From NCBI RefSeq assembly GCF_007362955.1, contig NZ_CP041696.1, forward strand, positions 4,712,001-4,776,000: 64,000 nucleotides of DNA. The letters are read 5' to 3'. The stretch comes from Lysinibacillus fusiformis. Lineage in GTDB: Bacteria > Bacillota > Bacilli > Bacillales_A > Planococcaceae. A model generated the notes under the pieces. It had not been told where the DNA came from, searched no databases, and worked only from the letters and a program-made list of their open reading frames with translations. The translations under genes were made by a program, and so were the position numbers. Below are positions 1 to 9,437 of this stretch, one piece after another; position 1 is the stretch's first letter, and each line of letters starts with the position of its first letter.

Positions 1-2
1 TC

Positions 3-50
3 CTTCTATATGAAATCACAAAAATGTACCCGAGGTTATTTTGGGGGTGA
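3..50 (+). CDS. 3' end of an upstream gene, probably germinant-receptor B subunit (partial)
   Basis: A frame open from the window edge ends with ...MYPRLFWG and a TGA at 48-50. That stop overlaps the GTG start of the next gene in a GTGA arrangement, typical of tightly coupled operon genes. Ger(x)C genes normally follow Ger(x)A and Ger(x)B genes, so this is probably the tail of a B-subunit permease. Only 15 codons are visible, so the identity is inferred from position alone. Confidence 0.45.
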   Translation, partial: LLYEITKMYPRLFWG

Positions 51-1246
51 CCAAGATAAAAAAATCAATGACATTGTTATTACTTATTTCACTCAGCTTA
101 TTGTTAAGTAGTTGTTGGAGTAAACGAGAATTAAATGAATTAGCTATTGTTGTAGCTGTAGGTGTCGATAAAGTAGATGATGCATATGAAGTTTCTGTGC
201 AAATTGTTAATCCTAGTGAGGTATCATCAAACAAACCTTCTAGTGGGCAATCACCAGTAATCACTTTCTATGCAAAAGGAGATTCAGTATTTGAAGCGGT
301 AAGGAAAATGACGACATTAACTCCAAGGAAGGCTTATTTTGCACATCTTCAAGTACTTGTAGTTGGCGAAAAACTAGCGAAAGAGGGCATCAGTCAAACA
401 CTAGATTTATTATCGCGAGACCAAGAAATTAGAAATAATTTTGATGTCATCGTATCTCATCAAGCTACTGCTAAAGAAATTTTAAATGTATTAACTCCTA
501 TCGAAAAAATACCTGCAAATAAAATAATAAATTCTTTAGCTGGATCTGAAAAAGCTTGGGGTTCTACATTATCTGTAAATGTAGAAGACTTGGTAAATGC
601 CCTTAGTAGTATAGGAAAAAGTACTGTTTTACCTGCCATTGAAATACAGGGTGATACACAATTAGGTATAGATAAAACCAATGTAGAAAGAATTAAAACC
701 CCCGTCATATTGGAGTATGTGGGCTTAGTTGTATTTAAAGAAGATAAATTAATGGGACTTTTAACAGAAGAGGAAAGTAGAAGCTTTAATTTTTTGAAAG
801 ATAAAATTAAAAGTACCGTTGAAATTATTTCTTGCCCCGAACAAGGGAAACTAACAACAGAAATTACAAAATCAACAACGAAGATTAAGGGGAAGTTTGA
901 ACATGGTACGCCAAAAATTAATGTTGAGATTACTATAGAGCAAAATGTGGGTGACGTTGAATGTGCCATTAATCTAACTGAAAACAAAAGCATTGCGTAC
1001 ATCAATAAAAAAACTGCAAAATTGATTAAGGATCGAATTGAAAAAACATTGATGACCATTCAAAAAAATTATCAGGTAGACGTAATAGGATTTGGAGAAA
1101 TACTTTATCGCGAAGATCACAAAGAATGGAAAAAGATTAAAGACGAATGGCCGACAATATTTCCAGATTTGGCTGTCAATGTTGAAGTCAAAGTCAACAC
1201 AAGTGGATTGGGCACTATGAATAACTCAATGTTACATTATGATTAA
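47..1246 (+). CDS. Ger(x)C family spore germination lipoprotein
   Basis: Lipoprotein C subunit of a nutrient germinant receptor, anchored on the outer face of the spore inner membrane. The N-terminus is a signal peptide ending in lipobox LLSSC, followed by CWSKRELNELAIVVAVGVDK, the family hallmark after the lipidated Cys. The length of about 399 residues fits the family. I place the start at GTG 47 because it overlaps the upstream TGA stop; a TTG at 41 is possible, and GAGG at 32-35 could serve either. The A and B subunits should lie upstream, outside the window. No gene follows in the same direction. The family is clear; which receptor it belongs to is not. Confidence 0.9.
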   Translation: MTKIKKSMTLLLLISLSLLLSSCWSKRELNELAIVVAVGVDKVDDAYEVSVQIVNPSEVSSNKPSSGQSPVITFYAKGDSVFEAVRKMTTLTPRKAYFAHLQVLVVGEKLAKEGISQTLDLLSRDQEIRNNFDVIVSHQATAKEILNVLTPIEKIPANKIINSLAGSEKAWGSTLSVNVEDLVNALSSIGKSTVLPAIEIQGDTQLGIDKTNVERIKTPVILEYVGLVVFKEDKLMGLLTEEESRSFNFLKDKIKSTVEIISCPEQGKLTTEITKSTTKIKGKFEHGTPKINVEITIEQNVGDVECAINLTENKSIAYINKKTAKLIKDRIEKTLMTIQKNYQVDVIGFGEILYREDHKEWKKIKDEWPTIFPDLAVNVEVKVNTSGLGTMNNSMLHYD

Positions 1247-1309
1247 AGGACAATCCATCCATTTTGCATTTTTTCCAGAATTCATAAACCCCGAGAACTT
1301 AACAAATCA

Positions 1310-1367
1310 AACGCTATAAACGGCTCTATAACGAACGATCATCTGCTTAAAGAACCTTTATAGCGTT
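1310..1367. repeat. Inverted repeat between convergent genes
   Basis: AACGCTATAAA (1310-1320) is perfectly complementary to TTTATAGCGTT (1357-1367), with a further imperfect GGCTCT/AGAACC pairing inside the loop. It lies between the 3' ends of two convergent genes, so it probably helps end transcription, although neither strand has a strong U-run. Confidence 0.5.
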
Positions 1368-1403
1368 CCAACCTAAAGTTAACAGCATGCGAATATTTAT
1401 AAT

Positions 1404-2147
1404 TTACCTCATATACCAATCAAGCGCATTTTTATAAAGCACCTTATTTACGGCTTCTTCTCCAAGACTATTTTTTATCAGTTCGATATCCGAATATTGG
1501 AAGGGTCTTTTCGCTCTTGTTGAAGGTAAATCTGTTCCAAACATTAACGCGTCAGGATTTATAGCATAAATCGTGCTAATTGCTTCACTAGCGTTAAAAT
1601 CAATTCGCCCAAAACCTGTCGCTTTTACTCTAACACCCTTGTCCACTAAAGCAAATAGGTTAGGAAGTCCACCTTTTGATAAACCAAGATGGTCAATTGA
1701 AACTGCCGGGAGTTTTTCTACGATTTTCATGATACTTGGTAAATCGTTCGAATTAATGTAGAGCTCTGTATGCCAATTAACTAACTCGTGTACTCTTCTT
1801 GCAAAATAATCTAAACGGGATACATCCTCTGAACCACCACGATTCACATTAAAACGAAGAGCTTTCACCCCTAGTTCATTCAGTTTGATAATTTCATCAT
1901 CGCTCGTATCATAAGGTAGCTGAGTTACGCCGACAAAGTTGTTACCAAGAGTTTGTAACGCATCTATTAAATAAGATTGATCAAACAGTTGAAAAGAACC
2001 TGAAACGATAGCACCACCTATTACATTTAAATCAGTTACAGCATGTATATAATCTTCGCAAGTAAAAGCATCCGGCAAATAGCCCTGATTTTCTATCAAT
2101 GGAAATTCCGGATTAATAATATGTAAATGTGTGTCAAAAATTTTCAT
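1404..2147 (-). CDS. Amidohydrolase-2 family metal-dependent hydrolase
   Basis: A 247-residue TIM-barrel hydrolase of the amidohydrolase-2 type, the group that includes 2-pyrone-4,6-dicarboxylate lactonase-like enzymes. Visible marks are the N-terminal metal motif DTHLHI at residues 4-9, a barrel His in SIDHLGL near residue 150, and a late Asp in MFGTDLPS that would complete the metal/acid-base site. A GGGGGA-type ribosome site precedes the ATG. It is monocistronic and convergent with the germination gene. The substrate cannot be read from sequence or neighbours. It could also be labelled a TatD-like hydrolase, but the spacing of motifs fits amidohydrolase-2 better. Confidence 0.8.
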   Translation of the reverse strand: MKIFDTHLHIINPEFPLIENQGYLPDAFTCEDYIHAVTDLNVIGGAIVSGSFQLFDQSYLIDALQTLGNNFVGVTQLPYDTSDDEIIKLNELGVKALRFNVNRGGSEDVSRLDYFARRVHELVNWHTELYINSNDLPSIMKIVEKLPAVSIDHLGLSKGGLPNLFALVDKGVRVKATGFGRIDFNASEAISTIYAINPDALMFGTDLPSTRAKRPFQYSDIELIKNSLGEEAVNKVLYKNALDWYMR

Positions 2148-2399
2148 GATGATTCCCCCATTCTTACATAAAGTTTAAAGTCCAACTCGTTATAAGTAAA
2201 TGCCCTTTTAATGAATCCTAAATTTTATACTTTTAGACTTACTATAGGGATATCATTGCCGACTAATGGTGCGGGCAGAGCTGCTATTTATGAATGATAT
2301 AACATTAATTTAGTATGACACTTCATTCAATTTCCGTTTGGCGGGACGATTCCCGTAATTAAAATCAAATTTCATGATTTTAGGACAGCTGATGAGTTA

Positions 2400-2585
2400 T
2401 TAATGATAGACAACTCCGTATGGTAACTTGGTATATTTAATTTTCAACTCATCATTAACAAAAATTAAAATATCATCATTTTCAATTTTTATTTCTGTAA
2501 CAATATAGCCCTCTTCTAATACCTCACCTATCCAATGCGTAATAATATCAGTTGGAACGTATATTTTAATATTTTCTATTTTCAT
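2400..2585 (-). CDS. Small hypothetical protein (61 aa)
   Basis: A 61-residue, mostly beta-type soluble protein (MKIENIKIYVPTDIITHW...) with no family I recognise. It is supported by a strong GGAGGAG ribosome site about 8 bases before the ATG. It has no membrane segment or cysteine and stands alone. No function is assigned. Confidence 0.5.
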   Translation of the reverse strand: MKIENIKIYVPTDIITHWIGEVLEEGYIVTEIKIENDDILIFVNDELKIKYTKLPYGVVYH

Positions 2586-2626
2586 AAAAAACTCCTCCCA
2601 CTTCTATAGCGTCAATTCTCTAGACA

Positions 2627-2770
2627 TTAGACAACCTTCAAGAGCATTGCATGTTTATAGTAAATCGTGCTTTTACTATAACCCACTTCAGCTGCAATTT
2701 CATCGAATGTTTTTCCTGTATATATATTTCAAACATAATCTTAATAAGCAATTTTCCAATCAATGAAGTA
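2627..2770 (-). pseudogene. Remnant with helix-turn-helix, resolvase/transposase-like
   Basis: Read on the minus strand, codons give ...TGKTFDEIAAEVGYSKST..., a typical helix-turn-helix, ending at a TAA (2627-2629). Upstream the reading frame shifts: LLIKIMFEIY continues in another frame, so one frameshift separates the two parts. The helix-turn-helix resembles those at the ends of serine recombinases or transposase-associated proteins. It is a short, dead fragment. Confidence 0.45.
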
Positions 2771-2906
2771 CCAAATGCTAAAAATAATTTCTTTAATCGT
2801 CAAAATAATTAAGACCATTTCAATCCTACAAGATAATTCAAATCGGTGAATGGTTCTTGTATTAATTTCCTATCCATGTAAGAAGAAAACAATAAACTTA
2901 TGATCA

Positions 2907-3110
2907 TCACTTTTTATAATCAATGTTTCTGCATAGTTTATAAGGTTGAAAAACTAAAGATAAGTTACTTAACAAACTATATTGACCTCCAACAATAGGA
3001 AGTGGAATAGATGTATATTTCTCGTTATTAATATCTAAAAACTTAGCATTATCAAAGTCTAAATTAGCATTTGAATAGGTTAAAATCATTTGATTGTTAG
3101 AAATAGCGGT
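2907..3110 (-). pseudogene. Possible fragment of a secreted protein
   Basis: An open frame of about 67 codons with no ribosome site and no convincing start (first ATG at 3089, frame open above it). The product is Asn/Leu-rich, beta-like and lacks a signal peptide, which suggests the C-terminal piece of a lost extracellular protein. The DNA between this and the small gene at 2585 holds only the HTH fragment. Confidence 0.25.
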
Positions 3111-3275
3111 ATTTGGTTATTTCCGTATACACTGTTGCTCTTTTGGAAAAGATTAGCCTTAACGATTATAATTTTCAACAAAATACAATATAATGAAATT
3201 TAAGAAAAAAATGATTTAAAAAATTGAATTCCCCGCGAATAATGGTGCAAAATACAAAGAAGGTGTGATTATCCA

Positions 3276-3716
3276 ATGGTTTTTCGTTCAAAAGTAGACA
3301 TTTTTCTTTTAACACTTATATTTTTAGTGGTTTTAATAATGGGTACTATACCACTGTTTCCCATTTATAAGGAAGCATCATTATCAATTATAATTTCAAT
3401 ATTTACTATCTGTATTTTTTCATTAGGTTTTATAGTGTGGTACGGAACTTCTATTAGTTATGTTTTCTGTGAAGGTTATCTATTAATTAAAGGTGGACCA
3501 TTCAAAAGTAAAATTGCGTATCAAAACATAACAAAGATTTCTACAACGACAGATGGATTCACAGGTTATCGAATTTCATCGTCTGATAAGGGACTGGAAT
3601 TATTTTTGAAATCAACAACCCTCGAAAGTATAAAGATTTTGCCAAATGATAAAATGAAGTTCATTACCGAATTAAGAAAACGATGTCCTAATACACAGAT
3701 TCAAAACTTTGAGTAA
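3276..3716 (+). CDS. YyaB-like PH domain membrane protein
   Basis: A 146-residue protein with two N-terminal membrane segments (about residues 9-29 and 38-60), followed by a soluble beta-rich domain (SISYVFCEGYLLIKGGPFKS onward) that fits the bacterial PH-like YyaB family. A GAAGGTG ribosome site lies upstream of the ATG and a clear terminator follows. Members are small membrane proteins of unknown role. It stands alone in its direction. Confidence 0.7.
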   Translation: MVFRSKVDIFLLTLIFLVVLIMGTIPLFPIYKEASLSIIISIFTICIFSLGFIVWYGTSISYVFCEGYLLIKGGPFKSKIAYQNITKISTTTDGFTGYRISSSDKGLELFLKSTTLESIKILPNDKMKFITELRKRCPNTQIQNFE

Positions 3717-3734
3717 ATGGTACAAAACAAATTA

Positions 3735-3756
3735 GACCCTAACAAGGGTCTTTTTT
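3735..3756 (+). terminator. Rho-independent terminator of the PH-domain gene
   Basis: GACCCT, AACA loop, AGGGTC, then TTTTTT, 18 bases after the stop codon. Confidence 0.85.
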
Positions 3757-4049
3757 ATGCGCTCCTTTACATAATTTAAAGGATTTTTTTCATCACATCT
3801 TTTTTACCAACGTGCGACTTTATTTTAAACAATCGTATCTTTTTTATAAACATCGCTACTTTACTTCAAAGCTACATCTGTATCAAATAATCCAGTGTCT
3901 TCTGCTATACACACAACATCAACTGCACAATCCCATAACAACTCTCCTCTTAGAGCAAAAATACATAGTTTCGCGGGTAACTGCTTTATTCACTTATATA
4001 CCGTTGTTATTTGAAATCGGGGTCAATTTTTTGAAATTTTTAGAGAATA

Positions 4050-4080
4050 AAAAAATAGGACATGCTGCCAGAGCATGTCC
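4050..4080 (-). terminator. Terminator of the gene at 4134-4553
   Basis: On the minus strand GGACATGCT and AGCATGTCC pair around a 5-base loop and are followed by TATTTTTTT. It sits about 54 bases past the stop of the upstream minus-strand gene. Confidence 0.8.
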
Positions 4081-4133
4081 TTGGATTGATTTAATATTAT
4101 TCTCTAATCTTTTTGTGTAACGCATTCAACGTT

Positions 4134-4553
4134 TTATTGATATAACTCTTTATAAACGATGACTTTTAACGCAGTAAGTTCCTCTTCAGTCAATTTATCT
4201 TGGACGCCTTGAAGAGCCTCTTCTTTTGTCATGGAGCCATTTTGTAATTTCACTCGAATATCATTAAGCTCCGAGATACCCACTTTCTGAATTAATACTT
4301 TTGTGGCCTCTTCTTTTGACGTAAACGGTAATGTACTACTGTCTACTGTTTTCGCTTCTTCCATAAATGCTTTTAATTCAGGATCACGTTCAATGTTATT
4401 CTTTATTTCTTCCATTTCTCCGCTGTTCTCTAATTCTGTCGATATCGTCTCCACTAACTTATCCGATGCAAACTTAGTACCAAAATGATACACACCATAA
4501 CCAAGTAAACCGATAAAAACTAACAATATAAGTAGAAATTTAATAAATTTCAT
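4134..4553 (-). CDS. Signal-anchored conserved hypothetical protein (139 aa)
   Basis: One N-terminal membrane segment (residues 4-22, FIKFLLILLVFIGLLGYGVY) is followed by an acidic, helical extracellular part with TSKEEATKVLIQKVGI and MTKEEALQGVQ motifs. No enzyme signature is present. The start is the second ATG of the open frame: AAGGAGAG lies 8 bases before it and overlaps the first ATG. It is a single gene with its own terminator. I do not recognise a named family; a membrane-anchored helical protein is all that can be said. Confidence 0.65.
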   Translation of the reverse strand: MKFIKFLLILLVFIGLLGYGVYHFGTKFASDKLVETISTELENSGEMEEIKNNIERDPELKAFMEEAKTVDSSTLPFTSKEEATKVLIQKVGISELNDIRVKLQNGSMTKEEALQGVQDKLTEEELTALKVIVYKELYQ

Positions 4554-4843
4554 AGTCTCACTCTCCTTCATGCTAGTTAATAATACTATATTGAGTGTAC
4601 AAATGAGAAATAATTATCTCTTTCCCTTTTCATTCATGATTTTTACATATCGCAAATGAACAAGAGCTGGAACATTGTCAAATGTAACCGCTTCTTTCAA
4701 CGATGTCCTGTACTGCACTTCAACAAATAGGTCAATAAACTTTAGACGTATGAAGGTTACCAAACTCGAAGTAGACTTATTTTGTGCTTATATTTAATTG
4801 AGACAGCCTTATTCACCTTTTGTTGAAGAACAAAAACCGAAAA

Positions 4844-5210
4844 TTAGGAATTTGAACTTAATGATATAATTTCTGACTTATTTCCATCGATTTTTAAAAT
4901 TATTTTAGATGTTTTTGGAGTTTTAGAATCTACTTTGAAGGCCTCGCCACTGTAATAATACCCACCCCGTCCCCAAAAATCTGTACATTCAACGGATACA
5001 TTAATATCTGTCAGTTGTTCAGGGTTTTCTCCTATATAATTAATCTTAATAGCCTGTATCTCTTCTCCCAAAAAGTTTTTACTCGTAATCAACTCCCCAA
5101 TCCAATTTTCTCCCTCTCCTTTATAGGCGGTACCACTTATTATTGTTATTACAAGATGCTAACATCATTATTAACCCCGTAAAGAAAATACCCACTAAAA
5201 TCTTTTTCAT
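4844..5210 (-). pseudogene. Frameshifted small lipoprotein
   Basis: The gene opens at ATG 5210 after AAGGGGG with a lipoprotein signal (MKKILVGIFFTGLIMMLASC), then reaches an early stop near 5121 because of a one- or two-base slip in an AAT/AAC run after the lipidated Cys. The remainder continues in the next frame as ...SGTAYKGEGENWIGELIT... to the stop at 4844. The mature part would be about 100 residues with repeated beta-type stretches. A sequencing or assembly slip in the AAT-rich run is the alternative to real decay. Confidence 0.6.
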
Positions 5211-5413
5211 ATTTAAAAGCCCCCTTATTTTTTCTATTCATAAAGAAATTCCCATTAAAATTAATAAACCCTTGTGCAATGCTTGCTCTGGTTGAAGAAC
5301 CGAATAATCAGTCATCTAATCAAGTGTAGCATGTTTACAAATATTAGGATATACAAATTTTGTATGTAATCATGTTTCAACTAGTTGTTACCCCATTTTT
5401 TTCTATCCTTATT

Positions 5414-5457
5414 AAAAAAGCGCATTCGGAAATGTTTGATTTCCAAATGCGCTTTTA
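5414..5457. terminator. Bidirectional terminator after the SLH protein gene
   Basis: A long stem, AAGCGCATT/AATGCGCTT extended by GGAAAT/ATTTCC, is flanked by A and T runs, right after the stop of the 735-residue gene on the minus strand. Confidence 0.85.
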
Positions 5458-5459
5458 TT

Positions 5460-7667
5460 TTATTTTGTAAGTGTTCTTGCTAAAAATGCGGAGAAGTGTT
5501 GGCGTGTTAATGGTTGATTGGGTTTAAAATAGCCATTTTCACCCGTTGTAATACCATATTGAGCTAAAATTTGTACGTATTCATAGTACCAATCCGCTTT
5601 TGACACGTCTTTAAAGGTAATCGGGAAGCTCTTTTTTGGTTCTAAATCGTAGGCTTTTACTAAAATCTTCGCCATTTGTGCACGAGTGATTGTGCCATTT
5701 GGATTAAAACCATTCGGGTTTTCGTCGATAATGCCGCCACTGACAAGCTTTTGGATATTCGTATAATTTGGATGCGTTATAGGTACATCTGGGAATGGAT
5801 ATGGGACTAACATTATTGGAATACCAGGTGCATTCGCACGAGCAATCATTGCTACTACATGCTCACGTTTCATCGGATTTGTTGGTTTAAACGTATTATC
5901 TTCATAGCCAGTAATAATGCCAAGGCGGCGAATATTCATAATTTCCTTATAATACATGTGTGTTTTTGGCACATCTTTAAAATCAGTTATTACATCATTA
6001 AATAATAGGGTATATTCACCCTCACTCATTGCAGTAGCTTTAACATAATACGTCCCTTTCTTTAATTCCTTCCCGCCGCTTTGTTTACTATGTATACCTT
6101 CCCAAATTACATTATTGAAAGAATCAAGTATTTGTATGCTCATAGTACTCACTTGAAGAGGATCCATTATCCAGGAAATTGTTTTTGTTTTATCGAGTGT
6201 AAATGTGTAATAATCAACGTCATGACGCGAATTAAAATAGCCATACATCATGTTATTGAAGTGAACAGGGGAAGCGTTACTCCTTGTGTCGTTCTGTTCT
6301 TGTTCCGCGTAGTCACTCTTTGTCGTTACTTGAATTGAATATGGGATGGGTTCTAATGTTGTAATCCCCACATAGTAAGTACCTTTACCTAGACCTATTG
6401 AATACGTTAGTTCGCTTACTTCTTCCCCACGGTTCAATTCACCAACACGGTGACCATTTGCATCAGAAACCGATAATAATGTAGTTGTCGAAGCGTCTAA
6501 ATCAATATGGACTTCTTGGTAACCGGCTTTTTCAACATTTAATTTATAGACATTATATTCACCTTGTCTTCCGGGAGAAATAGCACGCAATGGTGTATTG
6601 AAGGGAAGTAACTGTGCAGTTTGATTTGAATTGTTATCTTCAATATTTGGATAAGCATTCGCTTCAAAAGATAACGTAAGTGCATATTTTTCATAATATG
6701 TTTTCGGTTCGACCTTCAAATAATAATTGCCAGGTTCTAAACCCATTTGGAAGGATTTCGCACTGTCGAATTTAAATAATTCTGTGCCACTTTTATTGTA
6801 GACGTAAAAGTTATATTCTTTAGTGCTATCATTTTGTAAATCTATCTTAGCAAAGCCAAGCTTTGGTACAGAAAAGGCAAACATATCTTCATCGGAGTAA
6901 TGATTAGCGCTAGCAATCATTTGTTTGTTTAATGGTAGAGCTGTTGCTGTGTCAATTGTATTATTGAATTCAAATTCGCTGTTTTTTGGAGCATCTGTAA
7001 ACGAATACGTAAATTCGTAGTTACTGCCATCTGCTACGATATAGTAAGTGCCGCTATTGATTGGCACAGTTAAATCACCAAATTGGCCATAACTTATCAA
7101 TTTATTTTCGCCATTGTACACCGCTAGGCTAGCCTTTGTTCCTGAAACATGTAAATAATGAACATCTTGAGCAGTGATTTTGTAATAGTCTACGCCAGCG
7201 CCTAAACTCGTTGTACCTCTAATGGTTGTGTTTGCAGGAATTTCTGCTAGAGCATTAGATACTCTATCATTCGGCTCAACATCGTATGTGTGACCCGCAG
7301 TAAAGCTTGTTGTAAAAGCGAAGGGGGCACTAGGGATTCCTTCCCTTGAACTGATACGCAGTTTATATGTTCCAGCCTTTACGCCGTATGTTGCAGAAAC
7401 GCCATCATCACCAATCGTTGACCTGTCTATGTAAGAATTTATTTGCTCACCATACAGCTCAAATAGCGGATACATTTTGTTTTGAGCAGCATCAAAATCA
7501 ATCGTTAAAAAGCCCAGCTCTGGAATCGTAATTTCGTATGTAAGCCATTTATTGTTCGTAGCTGTTCCTGATATTTTTTCATCAAGAGAAATCGATGCAG
7601 CATCAACCGATGTAGCGAAAAAAACACTAAGGACAGCTGTGAGTAAATAAGTATAACTTTTTTTCAT
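5460..7667 (-). CDS. S-layer-homology surface protein with PPC-like repeats
   Basis: A 735-residue exported protein. Residues 1-23 form a Sec signal peptide ending VDA. About residues 25-555 contain five beta-sandwich units of the bacterial pre-peptidase C-terminal (PPC) type, each with an acidic opening such as EPNDRVSNA or EQNDTRSNA and a GTYYV-type strand. Three SLH domains follow near residues 565-735, each opening FKDV or FPDV and containing GYF/NTFKP-like turns and a TRAQMAKIL-type helix. SLH domains bind pyruvylated wall polymer, so the protein should sit in the cell-surface layer. No protease or other catalytic domain is visible; an adhesive or structural role is an inference. It is monocistronic. 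Confidence 0.88.
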   Translation of the reverse strand: MKKSYTYLLTAVLSVFFATSVDAASISLDEKISGTATNNKWLTYEITIPELGFLTIDFDAAQNKMYPLFELYGEQINSYIDRSTIGDDGVSATYGVKAGTYKLRISSREGIPSAPFAFTTSFTAGHTYDVEPNDRVSNALAEIPANTTIRGTTSLGAGVDYYKITAQDVHYLHVSGTKASLAVYNGENKLISYGQFGDLTVPINSGTYYIVADGSNYEFTYSFTDAPKNSEFEFNNTIDTATALPLNKQMIASANHYSDEDMFAFSVPKLGFAKIDLQNDSTKEYNFYVYNKSGTELFKFDSAKSFQMGLEPGNYYLKVEPKTYYEKYALTLSFEANAYPNIEDNNSNQTAQLLPFNTPLRAISPGRQGEYNVYKLNVEKAGYQEVHIDLDASTTTLLSVSDANGHRVGELNRGEEVSELTYSIGLGKGTYYVGITTLEPIPYSIQVTTKSDYAEQEQNDTRSNASPVHFNNMMYGYFNSRHDVDYYTFTLDKTKTISWIMDPLQVSTMSIQILDSFNNVIWEGIHSKQSGGKELKKGTYYVKATAMSEGEYTLLFNDVITDFKDVPKTHMYYKEIMNIRRLGIITGYEDNTFKPTNPMKREHVVAMIARANAPGIPIMLVPYPFPDVPITHPNYTNIQKLVSGGIIDENPNGFNPNGTITRAQMAKILVKAYDLEPKKSFPITFKDVSKADWYYEYVQILAQYGITTGENGYFKPNQPLTRQHFSAFLARTLTK

Positions 7668-7802
7668 TATAAACCTCCAAAATCTAAATACATCAAAATT
7701 TTAACATATCAGAAAGACATTTATAGTGGTAAATTATAACTTTTTATAATGTATGACTTCAAATTTTATGAACATACCGCTCCACTCCTATCTTTATTCA
7801 AT

Positions 7803-7832
7803 AAAAAATAGCCAATACAAAAATGTACTGGC
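7803..7832 (-). terminator. Terminator of the MFS exporter gene
   Basis: GCCAGTACA and TGTATTGGC pair on the minus strand and are followed by TATTTTTT, 8 bases after the stop codon. Confidence 0.8.
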
Positions 7833-7839
7833 TTCATTA

Positions 7840-9270
7840 TTATGATAGTTGTTTAACCTTATTTTTTGATGGCATAAATAGAGTCAATACAAATGCAATT
7901 ACAGCTAAAATTGTCATGAAATAATAGGCATCACTTGAGCCTAAAATCGAGGCAAGTGTGCGGATAGCTTCAAGCGAAGCATTTGGCGTTTCCTTTAGTA
8001 AGGACTCCACATGATTTGTCGTTTGAGTTGAAAAAATTGTGATAACCACAGCGGTACCAATCGCACCAGAAATTTGGCGTAAGGTATTGTTTACTGCTGT
8101 CCCATGCGTCACAAGTGTTCTAGGTAAGGAATTCAAACTAGCTGTATTCAATGGCATTGTAATAAAGCTCAATCCTATTCGTAGGAAAATGGTACGTATC
8201 ATTAAAAAGATAAAGGTCGTTGTTTCTGTTAAATCTGTTACAACCCACATAGATGGAATGATAAAAATCAAACCTGTAATAAATAACGGTTTCGCACCGT
8301 ATCGATCATATATTTTTCCTGTAACTGGAGACATAAAGGCGTTGACAAGAGCACCAGGTAATAATAGCAAACCAGCATCGAAAGCAGTGAATCCTCTTCC
8401 ATTCTGTAAATAAATAGGCAATAATACCATATCTGCATACATCATCATTGTGACAATCATGTTAATGATCGAAGTTAGCGTAAAGACTTTATTTTTAAAA
8501 ACGGATAAGTTAAGCAATGGATCAGAAGATTTAATTTGTCGTAGACAGAACATTGTAGTAGCGACGATGCCCACAAGTATCATGACGATTACAACATTAT
8601 CATCCCATCCACGGCTTCCGGCATTACTAAAACCATATAAAATAAAGCCAAAGCCAAGTGTTGATAACATAACACTTACTACATCTAATTTCACTTTTTC
8701 TGTTTCCGAAACATTCACTAAATATTTCATCGCTAATAAAATGATTATTGTAACAAATGGAATAAGACCGATAAATAACCAACGCCATGAATAATAATCT
8801 ATAATAAAACCAGATAATGTAGGTGCAATTGCTGGCGCAAAAATCACAGCAAGCCCAATTAACCCCATCATACTACCTCTTTTTTCTGGTGGAAAAATAA
8901 ACATAACTACACTCATTAGCAATGGCATAATAATACCTGCACCAATAGCTTGAATCATACGGCCTAATAGTAAGACTGTGAAGTTTGGTGCTATCGCACA
9001 CAATATAGAGCCAATTAATAAAAACAGCATTGAACTTATAAATAATTGGCGTGTAGAAAAACGTTTCATTAAATATGCAGTGATCGGCACCAATACACCG
9101 TTAACTAACATAAAACCAGTAGAAAGCCACTGTACGGTTGTAGTAGATACTGAAAATACGTCCATTAAGTTACTTAATGCAACGTTTAACAATGTTTGAT
9201 TTAGAGTGGATAAAAAGCACCCTAAAATTAACACCGTTAATAATACTTTTTTATTTATTATATTCGACAT
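7840..9270 (-). CDS. MFS multidrug exporter, DHA2 (EmrB/QacA, LmrB-like) family
   Basis: A drug:proton antiporter of 476 residues with about 14 hydrophobic segments. Family marks: an N-terminal LNVALSNLMD segment after TM1, WLSTGFMLVNG in TM2, GRMIQAIGAGIIMPLL before a charged loop, and an antiporter-type glycine/proline motif AVIFAPAIAPTLSGFI near residue 150. Length and motifs resemble LmrB, which exports lincomycin and puromycin. I start at ATG 9270 because AAAGGAA lies just upstream; the longer frame to 9330 would add 20 polar residues without a better site. A divergent TetR gene shares the promoter region, so it is probably repressed by that protein. The substrate is not known. Confidence 0.87.
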   Translation of the reverse strand: MSNIINKKVLLTVLILGCFLSTLNQTLLNVALSNLMDVFSVSTTTVQWLSTGFMLVNGVLVPITAYLMKRFSTRQLFISSMLFLLIGSILCAIAPNFTVLLLGRMIQAIGAGIIMPLLMSVVMFIFPPEKRGSMMGLIGLAVIFAPAIAPTLSGFIIDYYSWRWLFIGLIPFVTIIILLAMKYLVNVSETEKVKLDVVSVMLSTLGFGFILYGFSNAGSRGWDDNVVIVMILVGIVATTMFCLRQIKSSDPLLNLSVFKNKVFTLTSIINMIVTMMMYADMVLLPIYLQNGRGFTAFDAGLLLLPGALVNAFMSPVTGKIYDRYGAKPLFITGLIFIIPSMWVVTDLTETTTFIFLMIRTIFLRIGLSFITMPLNTASLNSLPRTLVTHGTAVNNTLRQISGAIGTAVVITIFSTQTTNHVESLLKETPNASLEAIRTLASILGSSDAYYFMTILAVIAFVLTLFMPSKNKVKQLS

Positions 9271-9297
9271 ATAGTATTCCTTTCGCTCTTTACTTTT

Positions 9298-9400
9298 TTG
9301 ACACTTTGTCAATAAAATAGATAATATCATTTATATTTTTTGATGCCTATTTACAATTTTTATAGATGTGTTGACTAATCAACATTTTTTACAATAGTAT
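9298..9400. promoter_or_regulatory. Divergent promoter region with candidate TetR operators
   Basis: Two palindromes lie between the divergent genes: TTGAC-ACTTT-GTCAA (9298-9312), just upstream of the exporter start, and TGTTGA-CTAA-TCAACA (9369-9384). The second overlaps a candidate -35 TTGACT (9371-9376) for the tetR gene, with -10 TAGTAT at 9395-9400 (18-base spacer). Repression of both directions by the TetR protein is inferred. Confidence 0.5.
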
Positions 9401-9437
9401 TGATAAAATTCGAATTAATAGATAAAGGAGAGTAATA

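Noticed and set aside
460-1059. Long minus-strand frame inside the germination gene
   Set aside because: Antisense shadow of a clearly coding gene; the product is a hydrophobic mix without a ribosome site.
3812-4120. Plus-strand frame of 102 codons
   Set aside because: No ribosome site, unlikely composition, and it runs through the terminator hairpin of the opposite gene.
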